Shown here one piece after another: positions 9,383 to 17,191 of a stretch of 64,000 nt of DNA. The notes below the pieces were generated by a model. It did not search any database. It saw only the letters and a list, made by a program, of their open reading frames with translations, and had not been told where the DNA came from. Position 1 is the stretch's first letter, and each line of letters begins with the position of its first letter. This stretch comes from Carboxydocella thermautotrophica (GTDB lineage Bacteria > Bacillota > GCA-003054495 > Carboxydocellales > Carboxydocellaceae). Both the position numbers and the translations under genes were made by a program. The DNA is taken from positions 1,148,501 through 1,212,500 of the forward strand of contig CP028514.1 in assembly GCA_003054495.1 (NCBI GenBank), in the 5' to 3' direction.

Positions 9383-10408
9383 ATGACAGAACCCCTACTC
9401 TTGCTTTATGATGAGATTTTTCTGAAACACGAGACCGATTCCCTGGAACATGGTAGCCGCTTGCAGGCTATTGTCGGGGAGCTGAAGGAGTACGGATTGT
9501 GGGAAAAAGTACCCCGCAGGCGGCCCCGTCAGGCCAGTCGGAGTGAGGTGTTGCTGGCTCATCCCCATGAATACCTGGAAGCATTGCAGGCATTCTGTGC
9601 CGCTGGCGGAGGCGTCTGGGCAGAAGATACTGTTGTTGACCGGGATACTTATGATGTTGCTCTGCGGGCAGTGGGTGCGGTGCTGGACGGGATCGATGCA
9701 GTCATGAAGGGTGTCTATCACCGTGCGCTGGCTCTGGTGCGGCCGCCGGGACACCATGCTGCCGCTTTGCGGGGAGGGGGCTTTTGTGTCCTTAACAACC
9801 TGGCCATAGGGGCCAACTATGCCCGGCAGGAGTATGGGCTAAACCGTATTGCCATTTTAGACTGGGATGCTCATCATGGCAATGGTTTACAGTCGTTTTT
9901 TTACTCTGATTCGGAAGTGCTATACATTTCTTTGCACCAGGATGGCTTATATCCCTATACTGGCTGGGCAACAGAAACAGGCGACGAACGGGGGAAAGGC
10001 TTTAACATCAATATTCCTCTGCCGAAAGATACAGGGGATACGGGCTACTACTATGCCATGCATAAAATTATTTTGCCGGTGTTAGAGCAATTCCAGCCCC
10101 AGCTTCTGCTGGTGGCGGCAGGATATGATGCCCATTTTGCTGACCCCCTTTCCAGTCTGGCCTTGACCAGTGAAGGATTTGGACAGCTGGCGAAAATGAT
10201 CAAGCCCTGGCCTCTGGTGGCTGCGCTGGAGGGAGGTTATGATCCGGCTACAGTTGGCCACGCTGTGGCTGCTACAGTGGCCGTCTGGGGGGAGTTACCG
10301 GTGGCTGTCACCGACCCGGCGGCTCCTCCTTATGCTCCCGTGCGGCCTACCCAGCGTTTGCGCATCGATGATGCCTGGCAGATCCAGAAAAAATACTGGC
10401 GACTTTAA
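9383..10408 (+). CDS. Histone-deacetylase/AcuC-like hydrolase
   Basis: Zinc-dependent deacetylase-fold enzyme acting on acetyl-lysine or an acetylpolyamine. The start chosen is the ATG at 9383, one base after the rpe stop; the longer frame back to 9245 lies within rpe and is discounted. The 341 residues carry RPPGHHAA, GGGFCVLNN, ILDWDAHHGNG (zinc Asp/His), GYDAHFADPLSSLALT and LEGGYD, with all catalytic residues present. It may regulate acetyl-CoA synthetase as AcuC does, or act on polyamines. The substrate cannot be read from the sequence. Confidence 0.9.
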   Translation: MTEPLLLLYDEIFLKHETDSLEHGSRLQAIVGELKEYGLWEKVPRRRPRQASRSEVLLAHPHEYLEALQAFCAAGGGVWAEDTVVDRDTYDVALRAVGAVLDGIDAVMKGVYHRALALVRPPGHHAAALRGGGFCVLNNLAIGANYARQEYGLNRIAILDWDAHHGNGLQSFFYSDSEVLYISLHQDGLYPYTGWATETGDERGKGFNINIPLPKDTGDTGYYYAMHKIILPVLEQFQPQLLLVAAGYDAHFADPLSSLALTSEGFGQLAKMIKPWPLVAALEGGYDPATVGHAVAATVAVWGELPVAVTDPAAPPYAPVRPTQRLRIDDAWQIQKKYWRL

Positions 10409-10433
10409 AAAGCCAGGGATTTCCTCCATTCCC

Positions 10434-10463
10434 TTGACAATCTTTTGTTGTAGAGGGTATAAT
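10434..10463 (+). promoter_or_regulatory. Sigma-A promoter of the rib operon
   Basis: TTGACA at 10434-10439 and TATAAT at 10458-10463, both exact consensus with an 18-base spacer. It sits just upstream of the FMN riboswitch. Confidence 0.9.
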
Positions 10464-10472
10464 CATTGTAAA

Positions 10473-10611
10473 CTCCTTCGGGGATAGGTGAAATTCCTTA
10501 CCGGCGGTAGGCAGCATAAGCTGCGAGCCCGCGAGCCGGCTCAGCCGGCAGATCCGGTGCGCCAGAAGGCAAGTCCGGAGCCGACAGTGACAGTCTGGAT
10601 GGGAGAAGGAG
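10473..10611 (+). ncRNA. FMN riboswitch (RFN element)
   Basis: Conserved RFN blocks are present in order: GGGGATAGGTGAAATTCC, ACCGGCGGTA, AGCCCGCGAGCC, the GATCCGGTG segment, TCCGGAGCCGACAGT and AGTCTGGATGGGAGAAGGAG. The P1 stem pairs CTCCTTC (10473-10479) with GAAGGAG (10605-10611). It lies between a consensus promoter and an intrinsic terminator ahead of ribD, so FMN binding should cause transcription termination of the riboflavin operon. Confidence 0.97.
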
Positions 10612-10623
10612 GGCGAGCAAAAC

Positions 10624-10694
10624 AGCCAGTAGTTACTGCACTGGCTGACTATTTAGTTTGCCCTTTTGCCCCGGGAGCGCTCCGGGGTTTTTTA
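10624..10694 (+). terminator. Riboswitch expression platform: inverted repeat plus intrinsic terminator
   Basis: GCCAGT (from 10624) can pair with ACTGGC (ending near 10645). A G+C-rich hairpin follows at 10669-10687 (CCCCGGG against TCCGGGG) and runs into TTTTTTATTT. The first repeat is a candidate part of the antiterminator; the second is the terminator used when FMN is bound. Confidence 0.85.
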
Positions 10695-10713
10695 TTTGTG
10701 GGCCGAAGTGGTG

Positions 10714-11829
10714 ATGAGGATGCGCGATGAAGAATATATGCGATTGGCTTTAGAACTGGCAGGGAGAGCCAGAGGTCGTACCAGTCCTAACCCGCTGGTG
10801 GGCTGTGTGATTGTCAAGGATGGGGAAATCATCGGAGAGGGTTATCATCAGAAGGCCGGCACACCCCATGCAGAAGTGCATGCCCTGCGGGAAGCAGGGG
10901 AACGGGCGGCTGGGGCCGATGTCTATGTAACCCTGGAACCCTGCTCCCATTATGGCCGTACTCCTCCCTGTGCTGATGCCCTGATTGCTGCAGGAGTGAG
11001 GAGAGTAGTTGCGGCCATGACTGACCCCAATCCCCTGGTAGCCGGGCGGGGATTGGCCCGGTTAAGGGAAGCGGGTATTCAGGTGGAAGTAGGTCTGCTG
11101 GAGAAAGAGGCCCGGAAGCTTAATGAGGGCTGGTTATACTATATTAGCCGGAAAATGCCTTTCGTGATCTGGAAGTATGCGATGACTCTGGATGGTAAAA
11201 CCGCTACCCGCACCGGGGACAGTCGCTGGATTAGCAGTGAACAGTCCCGTTTGCTGGTACATCAGCTCAGGAATGAGGTAGATGGTATTCTGGTAGGCAG
11301 CGGGACGGTGCTGGCCGATGATCCTGCCCTTACTACCCGCTTACCGGAGGGCGGCAGGGATGCAGTTAGAATTGTGGTGGACAGCCACGGACGCACACCT
11401 CCGGGGGCCCAGGTCGTCCGGCTGGCGCAAATCTCAGCTGCTCCTACCCTGATTGCAACCACAGAACAGAGTTCTGTTACCTGGAGGCAGCAAATGCAGG
11501 CTGACGGGGTAGAGGTCCTGGTGCTGCCCGAACAGGCCGGGCGGGTTGATTTAACCGCTTTGCTGCAGGAGCTGGCCCGGCGGGGGCTGGTAAATTTGCT
11601 CCTGGAAAGTGGCGGTGAATTGGCCTGGTCCATGCTGGCGGCAGGGCTGATTCAAAAGGTCTATGCCTTTATTGCTCCTAAACTGGCAGGTGGGTTAATG
11701 GCTCCAACTCCTTTGCAAGGTGCGGGGATTGAGCGCATGGCAGCAGCCATTACCATGCAGCATGGAGAATGGCGACAAATCGGGCCGGATTTCCTTTACA
11801 TTGGCTATCCCGCCCGGGAGGTGAAATAA
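10714..11829 (+). CDS. ribD: Bifunctional riboflavin deaminase/reductase RibD
   Basis: Catalyses deamination and then side-chain reduction of the pyrimidine intermediate of riboflavin synthesis. About 371 residues. The N-terminal deaminase domain has HAEVHAL and PCSHYGRTPPC (zinc ligands); the C-terminal reductase domain starts near WKYAMTLDGKTATRTGDSRW and contains LLESGGELAWSML. Starts at ATG 10714 or 10720 are both possible because GAGG lies between them; the family usually begins just before the YMRLAL stretch. First gene of the rib operon, under FMN riboswitch control. Confidence 0.95.
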   Translation: MRMRDEEYMRLALELAGRARGRTSPNPLVGCVIVKDGEIIGEGYHQKAGTPHAEVHALREAGERAAGADVYVTLEPCSHYGRTPPCADALIAAGVRRVVAAMTDPNPLVAGRGLARLREAGIQVEVGLLEKEARKLNEGWLYYISRKMPFVIWKYAMTLDGKTATRTGDSRWISSEQSRLLVHQLRNEVDGILVGSGTVLADDPALTTRLPEGGRDAVRIVVDSHGRTPPGAQVVRLAQISAAPTLIATTEQSSVTWRQQMQADGVEVLVLPEQAGRVDLTALLQELARRGLVNLLLESGGELAWSMLAAGLIQKVYAFIAPKLAGGLMAPTPLQGAGIERMAAAITMQHGEWRQIGPDFLYIGYPAREVK

Positions 11830-11831
11830 GA

Positions 11832-12488
11832 TTGTTTACAGGGATTGTAGAGGAGCTGGGAGAGGTAAGGGCTCTTAACAGAGGAGCCCGCTCGGCCAGG
11901 ATAAAAATTGCAGCCCGTACGGTTCTGGAAGGGACCCGACTGGGAGATTCCATTGCAGTCAATGGGACTTGCCTGACTGTAACGGAACTGGGACCTGACT
12001 GGTTTATGGCTGATGTGATGGCTGAAACTCTGGACCGCACTAATCTGGGGGAACTGGGACCAGGCAGCCGGGTTAACCTGGAGCGGGCCCTGACTTTAAA
12101 TACCCGCCTGGGTGGCCATCTGGTCAGTGGCCATGTGGATGGTGTAGGCACCATTATCGCTCAGGAGCGGGTGGATATCGCTCTCTTAACCACTATCAGC
12201 GCACCTGCAGGGGTTTTGCGCTATACTATTGAAAAAGGCTCCATTGCAGTAGATGGCATTAGTCTGACTGTTGTCAGTTTGATAGATAATGGTTTTCAAG
12301 TATCCCTGATTCCGGAAACAGTTAAACGCACCACTCTAGGCTTCAAAAAGGTAGGCGACCGGGTCAATTTGGAAGGGGACATCATTGGTAAATATATTGA
12401 ACGCCTGTTAAAATTTCCACCGACATCTGAAAAACGGCAGTCTCAGTTAAGTATGGAATTTTTGGCGCAGCACGGTTTCCTGGAATAG
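11832..12488 (+). CDS. ribE: Riboflavin synthase alpha chain
   Basis: Dismutates two 6,7-dimethyl-8-ribityllumazine molecules to riboflavin. The start is TTG at 11832, 8 bases after GGGAGGTG, giving a product that begins with the family-typical FTGIVEELGEV; the longer frame upstream lies inside ribD. The 218 residues consist of two similar lumazine-binding halves, with GGHLVSGHVDGVG at the end of the first half and SIAVDGISLTV in the second. It lies 2 bases after ribD in the order ribD-ribE-ribBA-ribH, as in Bacillus. Confidence 0.96.
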   Translation: MFTGIVEELGEVRALNRGARSARIKIAARTVLEGTRLGDSIAVNGTCLTVTELGPDWFMADVMAETLDRTNLGELGPGSRVNLERALTLNTRLGGHLVSGHVDGVGTIIAQERVDIALLTTISAPAGVLRYTIEKGSIAVDGISLTVVSLIDNGFQVSLIPETVKRTTLGFKKVGDRVNLEGDIIGKYIERLLKFPPTSEKRQSQLSMEFLAQHGFLE

Positions 12489-12500
12489 AAGGGGAAAGGG

Positions 12501-13712
12501 ATGAGGAAAATGGAAAAACAGTTTCACAGTATTGAAGAAGCTATTGCTGACATTCGGGCAGGAAAAATGATAATAGTAGTGGATGATGAAGACCGGGAAA
12601 ATGAAGGAGATCTGCTGATGGCGGCGGAAAAGGCCACCCCGGAAGCCATTAACTTCATGGCTACTTATGGCAAGGGATTGATTTGTGTTCCGATGGAAGG
12701 CAAGCGGCTGGATGAACTGGATTTGCCCCCTATGGTTACCCATAACACTGACCCCCATGGCACGGCCTTTACCGTTTCGGTGGATTTTAAGGATACTACT
12801 ACCGGGATTTCCGCCCATGAACGGGCTCGCACTATTCAGGCCCTGCTGGATCCAGCCACTAAACCGGCGGATTTGCGGCGACCCGGTCATATTTTCCCCT
12901 TGCGCTATCGGGAAGGTGGCGTGTTGCGGCGGGCGGGCCATACCGAGGCTGCTGTGGACCTGGCCCGACTGGCCGGTCTTTATCCCGCAGGGGTAATATG
13001 TGAGATTATGAAAGAAGACGGGACTATGGCCCGGGTGCCGGAGCTGCTGGAATTTGCCCGGGAACATGGTTTGAAAATAATCACCATCGCTGACCTGATT
13101 CAGTATCGTCGTAAAACGGAAAAGCTGATTCAGCGAGTGGAGACCATCAGATTGCCCAACCGCTTTGGGGAATTCCAGGCCACTGCCTATGAAAGTTTGA
13201 TTGATGGCCAGACCCATCTGGCTATTCATAAAGGAGACCTGACCGCACCTGGCCCGGTGCTGGTAAGGGTTCATTCCGAATGCCTGACAGGAGATGTATT
13301 TGGCTCTGCCCGTTGCGATTGCGGCGACCAGCTGGCAGCAGCTATGCGCATGATTGAGCGGGAAGGCCGCGGCGTGCTGCTCTATATGCGCCAGGAAGGG
13401 CGGGGCATTGGCTTGAAAAACAAAATCCTGGCCTATAAATTACAGGAACAGGGGGCAGATACCGTTGAGGCCAATGAGGCCCTGGGTTTTCCGGCTGATT
13501 TGCGGGATTATGGTATAGGGGCTCAGATTCTGGCTGATCTGGGTTTAAAGCAAATCCGCCTGATGACCAATAACCCCCGGAAAATCAAAGGCCTGGAGGG
13601 TTATGGTCTGGAGATTGTAGAAAGGGTGCCCATTGAGATCGAGCCCTGTGACTATAATGAGCGCTACCTTAGCACTAAAAAGTCCAAATTAGGGCACATG
13701 TTGTCCTTCTAA
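12501..13712 (+). CDS. ribBA: Bifunctional DHBP synthase/GTP cyclohydrolase II
   Basis: Provides both starting materials of riboflavin synthesis. The 403 residues consist of an N-terminal 3,4-dihydroxy-2-butanone-4-phosphate synthase domain ([16 protein letters not shown], metal Glu, and RPGHIFPL) and a C-terminal GTP cyclohydrolase II domain from about residue 205. The second domain holds the zinc cysteines in [14 protein letters not shown] and the QEGRGIGL motif. GGGGAAAGGG lies upstream of the ATG at 12501; ATG 12510 is an alternative start. Confidence 0.97.
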   Translation: MRKMEKQFHSIEEAIADIRAGKMIIVVDDEDRENEGDLLMAAEKATPEAINFMATYGKGLICVPMEGKRLDELDLPPMVTHNTDPHGTAFTVSVDFKDTTTGISAHERARTIQALLDPATKPADLRRPGHIFPLRYREGGVLRRAGHTEAAVDLARLAGLYPAGVICEIMKEDGTMARVPELLEFAREHGLKIITIADLIQYRRKTEKLIQRVETIRLPNRFGEFQATAYESLIDGQTHLAIHKGDLTAPGPVLVRVHSECLTGDVFGSARCDCGDQLAAAMRMIEREGRGVLLYMRQEGRGIGLKNKILAYKLQEQGADTVEANEALGFPADLRDYGIGAQILADLGLKQIRLMTNNPRKIKGLEGYGLEIVERVPIEIEPCDYNERYLSTKKSKLGHMLSF

Positions 13713-13736
13713 ATAATTTTTGAAAGGAGCAAGAAC

Positions 13737-14210
13737 ATGGCATATCAGTTATTGGAAGGTAAATTGCTGGCCCAGGACCTTAAATTTGCCATTGTAGTAG
13801 GCCGCTTTAATGAGTTCATCACCAACAAACTGCTGGGCGGGGCTTTAGATGCCATTAAACGCCATGGCGGTAAAGAAGAAGAAGTAACAGTAGCCTGGGT
13901 GCCGGGAGCATTTGAGATTCCCCTGGTAGCCCAAAAACTGGCGGCCTGTGGCCAATATGATGCAGTCATCTGTCTGGGGGCGGTTATTCGCGGTTCTACT
14001 CCCCATTTTGATTATGTAGCGGCTGAAGTGGCCAAAGGGGTGGCCAAAGTGGGACTGGATACCGGCAAACCTGTGATTTTCGGTGTCCTGACCACTGATA
14101 CCATTGAACAGGCCATTGAACGGGCAGGCACCAAAGCTGGAAACAAGGGGTATGAGGCTGCGGTTACTGCTATTGAAATGGCCAATTTGTTGAAGCAAAT
14201 GCAGGAATGA
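13737..14210 (+). CDS. ribH: Lumazine synthase (riboflavin synthase beta chain)
   Basis: Condenses the pyrimidine and DHBP to 6,7-dimethyl-8-ribityllumazine and assembles into pentameric or icosahedral particles. The 157 residues include [14 protein letters not shown], the substrate-binding [25 protein letters not shown] with the catalytic His, and GVLTTDT. AAAGGAGC precedes the ATG. Last gene of the rib operon; a terminator hairpin follows immediately. Confidence 0.97.
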   Translation: MAYQLLEGKLLAQDLKFAIVVGRFNEFITNKLLGGALDAIKRHGGKEEEVTVAWVPGAFEIPLVAQKLAACGQYDAVICLGAVIRGSTPHFDYVAAEVAKGVAKVGLDTGKPVIFGVLTTDTIEQAIERAGTKAGNKGYEAAVTAIEMANLLKQMQE

Positions 14211-14212
14211 AC

Positions 14213-14242
14213 CAGGCCGGTTTTACCGGTCTGTTTTTTTTA
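14213..14242 (+). terminator. Intrinsic terminator of the rib operon
   Basis: Eight-base-pair stem (CAGGCCGG with CCGGTCTG, one G-T pair), loop TTTTA, then nine T residues. It starts 3 bases after the ribH stop. Confidence 0.9.
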
Positions 14243-14282
14243 AGCAGGAATTGTGAAAAAAATGTCGTATAAAGTAAATTAG

Positions 14283-14330
14283 AGGAGGTGAAGTAAAGAG
14301 GTGTAATTTTGTCGAAAGGTTGACAAAAAT
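14283..14330 (+). promoter_or_regulatory. Leader with a spare ribosome-binding sequence and an inverted repeat
   Basis: Between ribH and the cytochrome gene there is an exact AGGAGGTG (14283-14290) with no open frame of useful length behind it, then TTTTGTC (14307-14313) and GACAAAA (14322-14328) separated by 8 bases. The repeat could be an operator or an mRNA stem in the cytochrome leader. No convincing promoter was seen in the 145-base gap. Confidence 0.4.
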
Positions 14331-14355
14331 TCAAAACAGTAGAGGAGGGAGCGAA

Positions 14356-15855
14356 ATGTTCAAAAACAGAAAGGCAGGCATAATGGGATTTGCTCTGTTA
14401 GTTGCGTTTGCAGTAGGCAGCGGTACAGGTTGGGCCAGTACTGCCTATCTGAGCAAAGTACCCAGCAGTTTGCCAAAAAGCTGTACTACCTGTCATACAA
14501 CAAATATACCACAATTGAACGAGACAGGTAAGAAATTCCTGAGCGCTGGAAGAAGTTTCTCTTTCTTGCAAAGTACAAAGACTACAACAACCAGGACAAC
14601 AGTAACTAAAACAACCTCTACAACTAAAAAATCAACCAAAAAATCAAGCAAAAAACAACCAGTAAAACAAACTGCAGCTAAACCACAACCAGCTAAACCG
14701 CAACCAATCAAACCGACACCGCCGCCCAAACCAGCTTTTGATCCGGTAGCTTTCAACTATCAGGCCTGGGCAAGCAGCAAGCACAGCCAGCTGGTAGAGG
14801 AAGGGCCCGATAAATCAATTTGGCCCAATAACCGGGGTGGGACTTATAACTGTGCCAAGTGCCACACTACTGAAGGATTTAAAGCCTATATTACTGATGT
14901 AAAAAGCAATCCAGCTACTTTTGAAGCGGTATATGGTAATGCCAGCATCACCTTGAAACCTTATGGTCCTTATCCCAATGCCAAAGCGGTAGCAGCTTGT
15001 GATGCCTGCCATGACAACAAGGGGCTGCGGATTACTGGTATGGTGGGATTGCAAACTGTGGCAGTTCCAGGACAACCCGGTGCTGATAAACCATTTATGA
15101 TGGTTAATGCCGGTAAAGCGGCCGCCTGTTTTGTCTGCCATGATTATCGCAAGGCTCCATCTTTCCCCAGGGACTTGAATGCACCTGGGGTAGCCATCCG
15201 TGGACCTCACGCCGCTGCCCAGAGTGAATTGCTGCTAGGTTTTGGTGGAGCAGAAGTAACAGGTGAAAAATATCAATCTTCCCCGCATGCTGCTATACCT
15301 AATGCCTGTGTCACCTGCCATATGGCAAAAAGCAATGTACCTGGTCTGGGTGGTCACACATTTAAGGTTGCAGCCAGAGATGCCAGCGGTAAATTGATTA
15401 AATCAAATCTTAATGCCTGTACTGCCTGTCATCCGGGCCTGAATACTATTAACCGTCAGGCTCTGGGCGATTATGACGGGGACAGGAAAATCGAAGGGAT
15501 TCAGGATGAAATCAAAGGTTTGATCGCTGTGCTGGAAGAAGCTATTAATGAGAAACTGGGTTATCCTGAAGCCCATGCTGTCAGTACCGGTGGTCAAATC
15601 ATTATCTACACTGATATGAAGCATACTGACTCTTTAACACATAAGTTTGAAAATAACAAATGGGTAGTGGATACAACCAAACCTTACTGGACTAACCCTG
15701 CAGCAAAAGAAATCTATAATGCTCTTTTCAATATCTTCTTTATTGAGGATGAAGGATCTTATGGGATTCACAACCCTGTTTATGCAGTACAGCTTCTGCA
15801 AAAATCCTATAAAGAACTAACTGGTCATGATGTACCTAATGCCAGAATTCGTTAA
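14356..15855 (+). CDS. Exported six-heme c-type cytochrome
   Basis: Probable periplasmic or cell-surface electron carrier. The start is the ATG at 14356 after GAGGAGGGA, giving 499 residues with a signal peptide (MFKNRK then a hydrophobic stretch to about residue 27). Six CxxCH motifs are visible: CTTCH, CAKCH, CDACH, CFVCH, CVTCH and CTACH, the first near residue 43 and the rest spread from about 167 to 357. Between hemes 1 and 2 lies a linker rich in Thr, Lys, Ser and Pro, which looks like a flexible or wall-spanning spacer. The C-terminal 130 residues contain no heme motif. Its electron partner is unknown. Confidence 0.85.
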   Translation: MFKNRKAGIMGFALLVAFAVGSGTGWASTAYLSKVPSSLPKSCTTCHTTNIPQLNETGKKFLSAGRSFSFLQSTKTTTTRTTVTKTTSTTKKSTKKSSKKQPVKQTAAKPQPAKPQPIKPTPPPKPAFDPVAFNYQAWASSKHSQLVEEGPDKSIWPNNRGGTYNCAKCHTTEGFKAYITDVKSNPATFEAVYGNASITLKPYGPYPNAKAVAACDACHDNKGLRITGMVGLQTVAVPGQPGADKPFMMVNAGKAAACFVCHDYRKAPSFPRDLNAPGVAIRGPHAAAQSELLLGFGGAEVTGEKYQSSPHAAIPNACVTCHMAKSNVPGLGGHTFKVAARDASGKLIKSNLNACTACHPGLNTINRQALGDYDGDRKIEGIQDEIKGLIAVLEEAINEKLGYPEAHAVSTGGQIIIYTDMKHTDSLTHKFENNKWVVDTTKPYWTNPAAKEIYNALFNIFFIEDEGSYGIHNPVYAVQLLQKSYKELTGHDVPNARIR

Positions 15856-15871
15856 AATCTAAGGTATATTT

Positions 15872-15928
15872 CCCCCTTTCTGCCACATAATAATGTTGTA
15901 CAAGCATGTGGCAAAGGGGGTTCTTTTT
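15872..15928 (+). terminator. Terminator-like hairpin overlapping the dacF ribosome binding site
   Basis: CCCCCTT plus TGCCACAT (15872-15888) pair with ATGTGGCA plus AAGGGGG (15906-15920), 15 base pairs interrupted by a two-base bulge and closed by a 17-base loop, followed by TTCTTTTT. It starts 16 bases after the cytochrome stop. The 3' arm contains AAAGGGGG, the only ribosome binding site for the gene that starts at 15929. Confidence 0.75.
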
Positions 15929-17101
15929 ATGTGGAAGAAAATGATTATCTGGATAACAGCATTTACACTGCTTTTTCCGGCTGCAGCCGGTGCTGCAAAG
16001 ATAAAAACTGGTCAGCAGCCTGCACAGCCGGTGGTTCAACTGGAGACTACAGCACAATCAGCCGTTTTGATGGAAGCTAATAGTGGACAGATTCTCTATG
16101 AAAAAAATATGCATCAGGCCTTGCCGCCGGCCAGTGTAACTAAAATCATGACTTTGCTGGTGGCTGTAGAGGCTGTGGAACAGGGCAAAGTAAAACTGGA
16201 AGACCGGATTAAGGCAAGCGAAAATGCTGCCGGCATGGGTGGATCCCAGATCTATCTTGAACCCGGGGAAGAAATGACACTAAAAGACCTGCTGATTTCG
16301 ATAGCTGTTGGTTCTGCCAATGATGCCTGTGTAGCAGTGGCGGAGCATGTTGCCGGTTCCCATGAGGCTTTTGTGGAAATGATGAACCAGAAGCTTAAGG
16401 ATCTGGGTCTGAAGGACAGTAAGTTTGTCAATGCTTATGGTTTGCCTGCTGAAGGTCATGTCGCTTCTGCTTATGACCTGGCTATGATCCTCCGGGAAGG
16501 GATGAAACATCCCCTCTTCCGGGAATTGACCTCTATTAAGGAATATGACCTCCGGGGTGGTGAATTTAAGTTATATAATACCAATAAGCTGCTCTGGTGG
16601 TATAATGGTGCTGATACAGGCAAAACGGGCTGGACCACTGAAGCCAAATACTGCCTGGCTTCTTCGGCCCAGCGGGATGGCTTGCGCCTGATTGCAGTGG
16701 TGATGGCAACCCCCGAGCCTCGCAGCCATTTCCGGGAATCTATCAAGCTGTATAATTATGGGTTTGCCCGATATAAGGCCGTTAATATCAGTCAGGCTGG
16801 GCAGGTTCAGGGTGTTATCCCGGTAAGTAAAGGCCAGGTCAAACAGGTAAAAGCTGTAAGCCAGGAACCGGTAGTAATGGTGGTGGAAAAAGGCCAGGAG
16901 AAAAAAGTAACCTATAAGGTAGAAATTCCTGCTCGAGTTCAGGCTCCGATTAAGAAGGGGCAGAAAATTGGTAAACTAATCATAATGTTTGAAGGTCAAC
17001 CAGTAAAAATTGTGGATTTGGTGGCTGCGAGGGAAGTAGAGGCAGCTACCTTAAATCAGCATTTTGGTGCCATCTGGCAAAAAGCCACAGGAATTAAATA
17101 A
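15929..17101 (+). CDS. dacF: D-alanyl-D-alanine carboxypeptidase, DacF-like
   Basis: Penicillin-binding protein that trims the terminal D-Ala from peptidoglycan pentapeptides. The ATG at 15929 follows AAAGGGGG by 8 bases; the frame upstream of it lacks such a site. The 390 residues have a signal peptide (MWKKMIIWITAFTLLFPAAAGA), the SxxK motif in PPASVTKIM, SxN in SANDAC and KTG in DTGKTGWT, then the C-terminal beta domain. In Bacillus dacF lies just before spoIIAA; here it is about 9.4 kb upstream of it in the same direction, which supports the dacF name. Confidence 0.88.
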   Translation: MWKKMIIWITAFTLLFPAAAGAAKIKTGQQPAQPVVQLETTAQSAVLMEANSGQILYEKNMHQALPPASVTKIMTLLVAVEAVEQGKVKLEDRIKASENAAGMGGSQIYLEPGEEMTLKDLLISIAVGSANDACVAVAEHVAGSHEAFVEMMNQKLKDLGLKDSKFVNAYGLPAEGHVASAYDLAMILREGMKHPLFRELTSIKEYDLRGGEFKLYNTNKLLWWYNGADTGKTGWTTEAKYCLASSAQRDGLRLIAVVMATPEPRSHFRESIKLYNYGFARYKAVNISQAGQVQGVIPVSKGQVKQVKAVSQEPVVMVVEKGQEKKVTYKVEIPARVQAPIKKGQKIGKLIIMFEGQPVKIVDLVAAREVEAATLNQHFGAIWQKATGIK

Positions 17102-17119
17102 GATAAATACTGGGTTTAA

Positions 17120-17158
17120 AAGGGTTTTGTTGTGGTCAATCAGCAAAACCCTTATAAT
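17120..17158 (+). promoter_or_regulatory. dacF 3' hairpin overlapping the promoter of the LevR-type regulator
   Basis: AAGGGTTTTG (17120-17129) pairs with CAAAACCCTT (17144-17153) over a 14-base loop. Within it sits TTGTGG (17130-17135), then 17 bases, then TATAAT (17153-17158). The repeat could end dacF transcription, and the hexamers could start the regulator mRNA about 25 bases before its ribosome binding site. Confidence 0.6.
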
Positions 17159-17191
17159 ATTTTTAAGAGTAAAAAGGAAAAGGTGTGGAGT

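Noticed and set aside
14243..14300. Promoter for the six-heme cytochrome
   Set aside because: A TATAAA-like stretch is present near 14264 but no -35 hexamer at an acceptable distance was found.
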